64,000 bases of DNA from Tillus elongatus (lineage: Eukaryota; Arthropoda; Insecta; Coleoptera; Cleridae). Shown in pieces: positions 57,350-64,000 of the stretch (positions are counted from its first letter, which is position 1; every line of letters begins with the position of its first letter). The stretch covers positions 87,363,406 to 87,427,405 of the forward strand of contig OZ023267.1 of assembly GCA_964006375.1 (NCBI GenBank), written 5' to 3'. The position numbers and the translations under genes are program-made. The notes beneath the pieces are model-generated. The model searched no databases, was not told the origin of the DNA, and worked only from the letters and a program-made list of their open reading frames with translations.

Positions 57350-58680
57350 GAAGCCTGGAATTTTACTTATTTGTGTATTAGTAGCAGAATTCACTTTAAA
57401 ATGTCGCCAAATGCGATATATTTGAACTGAGCCTGTAAGCCGGAGTTTTGTTCACTTGCATATTGTGTAGAGAAATTATTTGCGCGTTTGAATGTTGCCA
57501 AATTCAATACATTTAAACTGAAATTTGAAATCTGGAATTTTATCTGTTTGCATACTGTGTGGAGAAATTATTTGCGCGTTTGAATGTTACCAGATTTAAT
57601 ATATTTAAGCTGTAATTTCAAATATGTAATTTGAGCTGTTTGCATACTAGGTAGAGAAGTGATTTGCACGTTTAAATGGTGACACATTTAACATTTGAAC
57701 TGAAACTTGCAATCTGGAATTTTAGCTGTTTGCATACTATGCAGAGAAATTATTTGCGCGTTTAAATGGTGCCAAATTTAACATTTGAACTCAAAATTGA
57801 AATCTGGAATTTTAGCTGTTTGCATACTGTGTAGAGAAATTATTTGCGCGTTTAGATGTTGCCTAATTTAATATTTAAACTGAAATTTGAAATCTGGAAT
57901 TTTAGCTGTTCGCATACTATGTGTGGAGAAATTATTTGCGCGTCTAAATTCTGCCAAATTTAATATATTTAAACTGAAGCGTGAAGTCTCGAATGTTATT
58001 TCTTGTAGGTTAGTTAAAGAAATTATTTCTACATTTAGAACCTTGCCAAATTTGTAATCTTTAAACTAAAACTTGAAGCCTCGAATTCTTCTTTGTTTGT
58101 GTATTACTTAATGAGATTGCCTTGCATTTAAACGCGGAAATCTTGTTGCCACTTAATAATATCTAAACTGAAACTTGAAACCAGGAACTTTCTTGCTGGT
58201 GTATTACTCGATGAAATTATTTTTACATTCGAAAATAGGCGGCTGGTCCCCATTTAACACTATTTAACTGAAAAGCTTAGATTGAAAATGTTATTAGCTC
58301 ATGTATTACCTAACGAAATTATTTTTGTATTTGGAAATGGACATCTCGCCTTCCCTTGAGAACTCTAAGTTGTAAAACTAGAAATATGTAGCTCTTTGTA
58401 ATGCGATTTTAACCTGAAACCTGAAACCAGAAATATCTAGCTCTACATGATGTAAATTTAAGCCTGAAACTTGAACGGAAGGCATGTCATTTCATTTCTG
58501 TGTACTATTGAAACTGAAACTTGAAGTCAGCCATGTGCACCATTTTAATGCACTTTGAAACTGACACTTGAAGTTAGTTACCTTATTGTTTTGCACATTT
58601 CCTGAAGTTATTTTGTCCCAGAAACAGACATCTAGGCTCTCCTTTGTGTATTTAAACTTGAGACTTGAGATTGAACGTAT
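57350..58680. repeat. ~92-bp tandem array, decaying to the right
   Basis: The anchor GAGAAATTATTTGCGCGTTT recurs near 57,470, 57,562, 57,654, 57,744, 57,834 and 57,926, a 90-92-bp period. Other conserved parts are TGGAATTTTAGCTGTTTGCA and AAACTGAAATTTGAA. Beyond about 58,000 only weak traces (AAACTGAAACTTGAA) remain. Confidence 0.85.
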
Positions 58681-59999
58681 GTGGTGCGCACCGGGCGGTG
58701 CGGTAAAGGAAAGGAAAGGGATTTCAACTCATTGAAGTACTTCTCCCGGTGTTTTGATCAAGTCGTGGAATTAGCCTCTTTATATCTAGAAAGACCTTCA
58801 GGTGAAGCCAAAATCCGAATATTAAAGACCTCATAAGAGAGGCTATAGTCTATGAAAGACTTCGCGAATTCACAACCTTGGTATGAATATGGCGAAAGAG
58901 CAACCTGAAGGTCAGTAATTAGCTGACAGCCTTGGAAAGTACGTCATAACATTGGGTGAGGTAATAGTAGATTCGCCGTTTAGTCAGTGAACAGTGATTT
59001 GGCCTGAATTACAACAATGCCATTCCCCCGCGTCTCATACAACCCACACGTCTAAAACAAGAAAACTTGCAAGCGATATTTGGGTGAACCTTCTACTTCC
59101 TGACTTGATAGTATCCGAAAATTTGTTGCCTCGCCAGAGAGGCCATAGTCCAAGAAGGACACGGCAATTACATTCATTTAGCATAATGGAAGGTGGAGGA
59201 GGCAATCCAAATGCGCAATGCGTCATTACCCAGTAATTAAGGGTCGTATAAGGGACGTAGAGGGAGGAACCGGTGAACCCCAAATGAATGCCCGGGCGTG
59301 GTGTCCTGTTCTGCGGTGTTACTCAATCAGTCCCACAGTAATAAGATGAAATATAAAAGATGAACGATTAAAACTATAAAACCGAAATAATTAAAATCAA
59401 AATGCAAATATCAATCTTTAGCTCTACGCCACTGTGGAGACTGAGAGTAGCATCGGAGACCTCGATGCGCACTAGGCCATTAACCCTCCAAGCGATCCAA
59501 ATTCTTTATGCTAGTGCACTCCCCATATGTTTAGGATTAACCCCAGCCGCGTAGCGAAAGGTGCCTGGATGTCTGTGCAGAATATCTGTTCCACTGTACT
59601 TGTCAAATGAGAAGCATTGTTAAATAGACTAAGTGTTTGCGAATTTTTGCGTTTTTGTTCACAATATCCCAACGCCTAGTCAGAACCTAAACAACCTGTT
59701 CCTGCCCTAGACTTTCACGCCTCAATATGTTAATCCTGATAATCCAGGAAATTAGTCATCCTTAGTAAGCGAAAGTAGAAGCCTTTAAAGTAAAGTAAGT
59801 GAGTAAATTTCGGGTTCTTTGCGGCGATTTAGTACACTAAAAACACCGACTACAGTCAGCGAGTTACTTATGTATTGCATTGCAAAACAGGCTAAAATAC
59901 TTTTCTTTAAAATACAGAGTGTTTAAATTATGCATTCGCAATATGTTGCCACATTAGTTGTATTGTGATTTGTGAAATTTAATTAGACTTTGGGGATAT

Positions 60000-60000
<1 letters not shown>
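58681..60000. other. noncoding stretch with weak internal repeats
   Basis: Two related blocks (AGAGAGGCTATAGTCTATG near 58,835 and AGAGAGGCCATAGTCCAAG near 59,137) suggest an old duplication. Small frames at 58,994 and 59,035 overlap on opposite strands and carry no motif. No gene. Confidence 0.3.

Positions 60001-60002
<2 letters not shown>

Positions 60003-60082
<80 letters not shown>
60003..60082. repeat. (AT)n microsatellite
   Basis: About 80 bp of TA dinucleotides directly left of the hairpin element. Confidence 0.95.
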
Positions 60083-60083
<1 letters not shown>

Positions 60084-60453
60084 CATTGTTTGTAGTAATA
60101 ATGGGCTCATTTGGCCCTAATTAGATGAATATTGTTAAGTCCATTGGCATTAGGGGGGCACCTCAACAAAAATTATTGTTCGTGTGTGTGAAATTCTGTA
60201 TGATAAATGGACATGCCATAAGAAGGTTTTTATTTTTTATCGTGTAAACGATTCAAGATACGGAAAAATTTCAAGAGACAAAAAACTTGTAGTTTTAGTT
60301 TCTTTATCTCAAAATAATATACAAAATATTGCAGTCAGTGGCGTACATTTTTGTCACTAAATTTTGTTGAGGTGCCCCCCTAACGCCAATGGACTTAACA
60401 ATCTGTATCTTGTTAGGGACAAATTAGCCCATTAATAATACAAAGAACACTGC
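60083..60453. mobile_element. MITE-like hairpin element with ~95-nt inverted ends
   Basis: The left arm contains TAATGGGCTCATTTGGCCCT and TTGTTAAGTCCATTGGCATT, then AGGGGGGCACCTCAACAAAA. The right arm at 60,358-60,453 is the reverse complement with few changes. About 180 bp of unrelated centre. It abuts an (AT)n tract, a common insertion site for TA-targeting elements. Confidence 0.8.
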
Positions 60454-60589
60454 CAAATTTCAAAACAATCCGTGAAGAGATATTTGAATTATTTTTTAAA
60501 AATCGTTATTTTACAAAAAAATTAACACCTGGTATCTTGGAAACAATGCATTTTCATGATGGAACTACATGTTTAAAAAATTTATGTGT

Positions 60590-60945
60590 TTATATGGTTA
60601 CAGGTTCAAATATTTATGTGTGTAAGTGTGACTAGGTTAGATTCAGATTTCAATTCAGATCAGGATGCAGAAACCATCTTTTTTAGCTTTCGGTTTAGAG
60701 GACGAGTGTTTGGAGTCGTAACAACTCGTCTCAGTAAGCAGAACTTAAATATAGCATATGCGCAAGCGCAAACTAAGTTTTTAGTTTTTGATTTAGAAGG
60801 CATGTGTGGGATATCATTTTAATCGTCTTAGTGAGCAGAATTCAAATATAGCATATACCCATGCGCAAACAATCTTATTTTGGGGTATAGTTTCACTCGG
60901 CTCAGTAAGCAGAATTCAAATATAGCATATGCGCATAGTAGGTAT
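60590..60945. repeat. short tandem repeat with AGCAGAATTCAAATATAGCATA
   Basis: The motif TCAGTAAGCAGAAYTYAAAT followed by ATAGCATATGCGCA recurs near 60,736, 60,828 and 60,902, with weaker traces near 61,390 and 61,500 beyond the GC-rich island. Confidence 0.65.
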
Positions 60946-61440
60946 AGATGGTTCGTTCTGGAACGACCACCTTCCACCACCTGGCCACTGCGCATGAGCC
61001 ACGCGCATCCGCCACGCCCTTTGTGGGTGGAGCACCACCCTCGTGGGGCGTAGCCCCGCCCCTTTGGGCGGAGACCACCCTTCCTCTTTTGGGCGGAGTG
61101 TCATACGCGACCATACCCCGGTCACACCCCGACCACACCCCTAACCAGCGCGAAGCGCCGGAGTGACGTTATAGTGACATCACTGGACGGAGAACCAATA
61201 GGGTGCTAACCTGGGGTGACGTCATCGAAGATGGCGGCCAAGATGACCGACCGGAAGTGAAAAACGCGGGAAATTTAAATTTTGAAATGACAGGTGCCAC
61301 CACTTGTAATCCGCCATTTTGATTTTTGCGCAAACCCACCTTTTTATTAAGCGGGGTAGAGGTATAGTGTTTGGTGTCGTGTTACTCGCTTTGGCGATTA
61401 GAATGCAAAAATAGTATCTACCGCCGCCGGAGGCGGCGCA
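60946..61440. other. GC-rich island inside AT-rich repeats
   Basis: Strongly GC-rich, with inverted and repeated GGGCGGAG/GGGCGTAG, GACCACACCCC and CCGCCGCCGGAGGCGGCG. Two overlapping frames on the minus strand and one on the plus strand are compositional. It is flanked on both sides by the 60.7-kb repeat. No coding motif. Confidence 0.6.
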
Positions 61441-61556
61441 GTCCACATTTTTTGGTTTTTAAGTTAACCCCCACGTGTTTGGTGTCATTTTACTCGTCTC
61501 GACGAGTAGAAGCCAAATTGGGCAACATGGCGCCTGTCTTGATGAAATCAAAGTAA

Positions 61557-62265
61557 ACAAACACCGTATGTTTGCGGTTTGCAAGTCTGAGCACGCTCGT
61601 AAGAGAAAGTTAGAGTACGCGACTACCAGACATGTTAAATCAAGCAGAATTATCTAGATATATGAGTATTCCGTATGTTTTTCATTGAAAAACAAAAATA
61701 CCAAGAAGACCTATCGATAGTTAATATCGTTGTTTTTTAACAACATACTCGGTTATAGCCAGTTTTAATATCATAACTAGATAGTATAGTATGTTATAAT
61801 ACAATTAAAGATATTTCACTACGTATATGTTTTTAGTTTATTAGAATTCCTATTTACAGCGAAGCAGTGTAATAATTAGAAGAGATATACCAAACAGCAT
61901 ATATTAACTACAAAGTATAAAGGTCGTCACAGGTCAATTTAACAATTGATTGTTGCATCTCATAAATGCAAAATTTAAAAACACAGGCTATTTTCAATAT
62001 CTAATTTACTAAAGACAATAGCCAGATATGGGTGTATTGAGAACTGCATTTCATTGAAACGTATAAATGGTCAGCACATTTAATCATAATGACAGTTGAA
62101 ACAGTATTATGGCGAAAATCATAAGTGATCGCAATAGATTTTTAAAGTTTACACAGAAGCCAAACAGAAAAATACAACCAATGAAGGTACATGAAGAGGG
62201 GGGAAGAGGGCAGCGAAACCTATTTAACAACAAATCATGCAGCAATAAGTTTAGTTCAAATCTAA
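61557..62265. other. region upstream of the intact ORF cluster
   Basis: AT-rich. A small frame (62,109-62,297, 62 residues, KPNRKIQPMKVHEEGGRGQR) overlaps the next ORF in another frame and may be a leader or a first exon. Nothing else recognised; a promoter for the cluster must lie here if it is expressed. Confidence 0.3.
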
Positions 62266-63120
62266 ATGTTGAAGATACTCGGTGTACGGAATTATAATTG
62301 TATCAACATGTTGTACCATGATAGTAATTATTCTGGAGTCACAGATCCAAAACGGAAGAGAATACGGTATAATATAGACGAAAATTATGGTCCTGAGAGC
62401 ATCAAACCTGCTACTAACGATGTTTGTGAAGATTGTTATTGGGGTCAAATTGATGCAGCTCTGCGACAGACTATTAGCGAGATTAAGCAAGAAAGTAGAA
62501 TGCTGGTAGAAACAAGGTATACCATTACTTCAGCTCTAAGTGTTGCAATTGGTTTATCAAAAGCGGCCGGAGTGGTTCCAATAATTAAAATTGTAAATAC
62601 AAGCCTATATCCACCAAGTCCAAATATAGCAATCTCATCTAGCTCATGGGAGTGGGATTATTTTATTTCAACAGTGACACAAGCAGCTGAAGAGTACTTT
62701 ACCAAAGGTAATAAGATCGAACCTGAAAATATTGGAGTATGTATCGTCAAACCAATTAAAATAGTAAGCAGTAAAGGTATATCAATCTCAGATGACTCTG
62801 TTACTTTTTATTTAACCGAAGATGCAGTTCAACAGCTACTAGATCTAGTTGAAATCATCAACGAACAGGTGAAGTTTCTAAGTAATTTGAAGTTTGATAT
62901 TCGACTTAGTGATTTCCTCTATTGTGTTGCTGATGTTCTCAAATGTGTGAATAACAAGGAGCTACCGTGTGACGAGGAGGTTGTAAAACTCATAAAAGTC
63001 ATGTTAAAAGGCTATGAATCAACATTCCGAGTTTGTATGTTAGAATGCTTACACTTTGCAAAAAAGCAAGTACTTAATCGTTTTAAAGAAATACACACGA
63101 TATACAATGGCCCATTTTAA
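62266..63120 (+). CDS. intact 284-residue ORF of unknown function
   Basis: Open from the Met at 62,266 to the TAA ending at 63,120; Mets further in (62,311) are also possible starts. A basic patch PKRKRIRY lies near residue 28, a plausible nuclear signal. CEDCYWG follows near residue 54. The rest is predicted mainly helical, including a conserved-looking β/α stretch near residues 160-205 (VKPIKIVSSKGISISDD, then a Leu-rich helix). No membrane segment. I recognise no family. Its length, codon regularity and lack of stops contrast with all the decayed DNA to the left. The next gene's Met at 63,107 overlaps its end by 14 bases, an arrangement more typical of viral than of animal genes. Confidence 0.65.
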   Translation: MLKILGVRNYNCINMLYHDSNYSGVTDPKRKRIRYNIDENYGPESIKPATNDVCEDCYWGQIDAALRQTISEIKQESRMLVETRYTITSALSVAIGLSKAAGVVPIIKIVNTSLYPPSPNIAISSSSWEWDYFISTVTQAAEEYFTKGNKIEPENIGVCIVKPIKIVSSKGISISDDSVTFYLTEDAVQQLLDLVEIINEQVKFLSNLKFDIRLSDFLYCVADVLKCVNNKELPCDEEVVKLIKVMLKGYESTFRVCMLECLHFAKKQVLNRFKEIHTIYNGPF

Positions 63121-63496
63121 AGCAGGTTTCATCATCCTGACCGCCCTAAGCCAAAATATGTTTTATATCTACAAACCACCAAATGTTACAGAAGTGAGAA
63201 TTTGTTTCGATGACGATAACTGTATGAAGTGGTTTAGTCTTCCAGCAACATACCTAAGCAACGATGAGATGCTTGAAGTTTCAACATACAACATATCCAA
63301 AATTAAAAGTGATATGGTGCGCTATAAAATTATGTTCCTGTTTGATAACGGTACCCGTGATGAGACATCTGATTGGAGAACCCTCATATTAACTGATTTA
63401 TATCGGTTGACTTCAAATTATATTTCTAGGTGTATATCAACTGGTTCTCCTGTATATCTAACTATATTTATGTTGATGTACTTTTGTTTTAAATAA
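63107..63496 (+). CDS. intact ORF of unknown function, possible signal or membrane-anchored protein
   Basis: I prefer the Met at 63,107 to the earlier in-frame Met at 63,056. From there the protein is 129 residues and starts MAHFKAGFIILTALSQNMFY, a short hydrophobic segment that could be a signal peptide. The centre is soluble, with VRICFDDDNCMKWFSLPATY (a Cys pair) and a possible N-glycosylation site NGT. The C-terminus (VYLTIFMLMYFCFK) is hydrophobic and could be a membrane or GPI-type end. It overlaps the previous ORF by 14 bases. AATAAA-like signals (63,491) follow the stop. No family recognised. Secreted or membrane location is inferred from composition only. Confidence 0.55.
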   Translation: MAHFKAGFIILTALSQNMFYIYKPPNVTEVRICFDDDNCMKWFSLPATYLSNDEMLEVSTYNISKIKSDMVRYKIMFLFDNGTRDETSDWRTLILTDLYRLTSNYISRCISTGSPVYLTIFMLMYFCFK

Positions 63497-63732
63497 ATAT
63501 AACACTGTAATTAAAGATACATATCGTAAACATGTTTGTTAATACATATACATAAAGTGAACACATATGTTTTATTTATTAGGTAAATAAGACGTGTGAA
63601 ACATAGATTAATTAACACAAGTTTAAACCGTAAGTGGTGTCAACATCTATAAATTGTCGTATACACTCGTAAGCCCATTCAAAAATTTAGTTGTAGAAGT
63701 AAGACGTGCCTCAATCTGCTCTATATGTTCAA
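63497..63732. other. intergenic gap in the ORF cluster
   Basis: About 236 bp, AT-rich, with AATAAATATAAC right after the preceding stop (possible poly-A signal). A GAAGTAAGACG stretch lies near 63,694-63,704, about 30 bp before the next Met. No coding potential. Confidence 0.4.
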
Positions 63733-64000
63733 ATGGCTACATTAAGTGATGTGTGTTACCAGCATATTAAAGACAACTTTTGGTATGGTTTATTTGGAGA
63801 CTTTCAATTAATTATTGATAAGAACACTGGTTATTTCAATGCGACAAAATTGTGTAAGAGTGGTGAGAACAGATTCAGACATTGGTTGGAAAATAAGAAA
63901 ACTAAAGAGTTGATTGCCTATTACAACAGTCAGCTAAAGGAACATTTGGGGTATCGCAATACCGATACCCTAAATATTCTAACCGAAGGAACCCAGTTAG
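63733..64000 (+). CDS. KilA-N-like domain protein, N-terminal part
   Basis: From the Met at 63,733 the frame stays open to the window end (89 codons). It reads CYQHIKDNFWYGLFGDFQLI, IDKNTGYFNATKLCKSGENR and FRHWLENKKTKELIAYYNSQ. The 'GYFNATKLC' strand-turn followed by a 'WLEN' helix is the hallmark of KilA-N domains, DNA-binding modules found in large DNA viruses (poxviruses, iridoviruses, entomopoxviruses), phages and some virus-derived animal genes. The 'FWYG-FGD' lead-in is usual for the eukaryotic-virus type. It is the third unbroken plus-strand frame in a row. The rest of the protein is outside the window. Confidence 0.75.
   Translation, partial: MATLSDVCYQHIKDNFWYGLFGDFQLIIDKNTGYFNATKLCKSGENRFRHWLENKKTKELIAYYNSQLKEHLGYRNTDTLNILTEGTQL

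Noticed and set aside
60902..61166. Frames of 69-78 residues in the GC-rich island
   Set aside because: Three overlapping frames on two strands, all compositional.
63056..63106. Start of the second intact ORF at the Met at 63,056
   Set aside because: Those 17 codons lie fully inside the preceding gene; the Met at 63,107 gives a sensible hydrophobic N-terminus.

Overview
The window looks like AT-rich arthropod, most likely insect, nuclear DNA. It holds a BEL/Pao element with an env-like gene, an errantivirus-like gypsy element, an R1-clade-like LINE, a Polinton/adintovirus-like element, a tRNA-derived SINE and long (AT)n tracts. I recognise no ordinary host gene. A short (CCTGA)n array, the complement of the TCAGG telomere repeat known from many beetles, is a weak hint of Coleoptera. 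The window is best read as nested and decayed mobile and endogenous viral DNA.

Layout. 0-1 kb: internally deleted gypsy-like remnant (gag fragment, then the tail of an integrase). 4.1-7.6 kb: decayed BEL/Pao element with zinc knuckles, protease, integrase tail and env-like gene; the env is split by the (CCTGA)n array, and an LTR-like 3' end follows. 8-15 kb: dispersed repeats, a SINE, a 162-bp palindrome, three copies of a fourth repeat and a 34-bp minisatellite.

15-33 kb: a Polinton/adintovirus-like element with all its genes damaged. On the minus strand from left to right are a DnaQ-like exonuclease, major capsid, a minor-capsid-like protein, adenain-like protease and a pX/mu-like core protein. 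On the plus strand follow the packaging ATPase, a YKGSPGL-type protein, a duplicated small ORF and the integrase. On the minus strand again come two unrecognised genes and a protein-primed-type family B DNA polymerase. A full-length, frameshifted R1-like LINE (16,476-21,203, 12-bp target duplication) sits between the exonuclease and capsid genes.

33.5-41.1 kb: a complete errantivirus-like element on the minus strand, with 418/420-bp LTRs, a CGCG target duplication, a tRNA-Ser-type primer site, open gag and env frames, and a pol with three stops and one frameshift. 41.6-44.3 kb: transposase-like pseudogene. 44.6 kb: MITE. 47.4-49.7 kb: a DNA transposon with long inverted repeats around a Tc1/mariner/IS630-like transposase relic. 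51.7-52.7 kb: duplicated noncoding unit, hairpin and a 7-bp satellite. 53.4-55.9 kb: decayed gypsy-like pol with an inverted junction. 56.4-58.7 kb: a ~130-bp and a ~92-bp tandem array. 60-61.5 kb: a hairpin element and a GC-rich island.

62.2-64 kb: two unbroken ORFs of unknown function followed by the start of a KilA-N-like gene that runs off the window. Because almost everything else is broken, this trio is the best candidate for an undescribed, possibly virus-derived, gene cluster.
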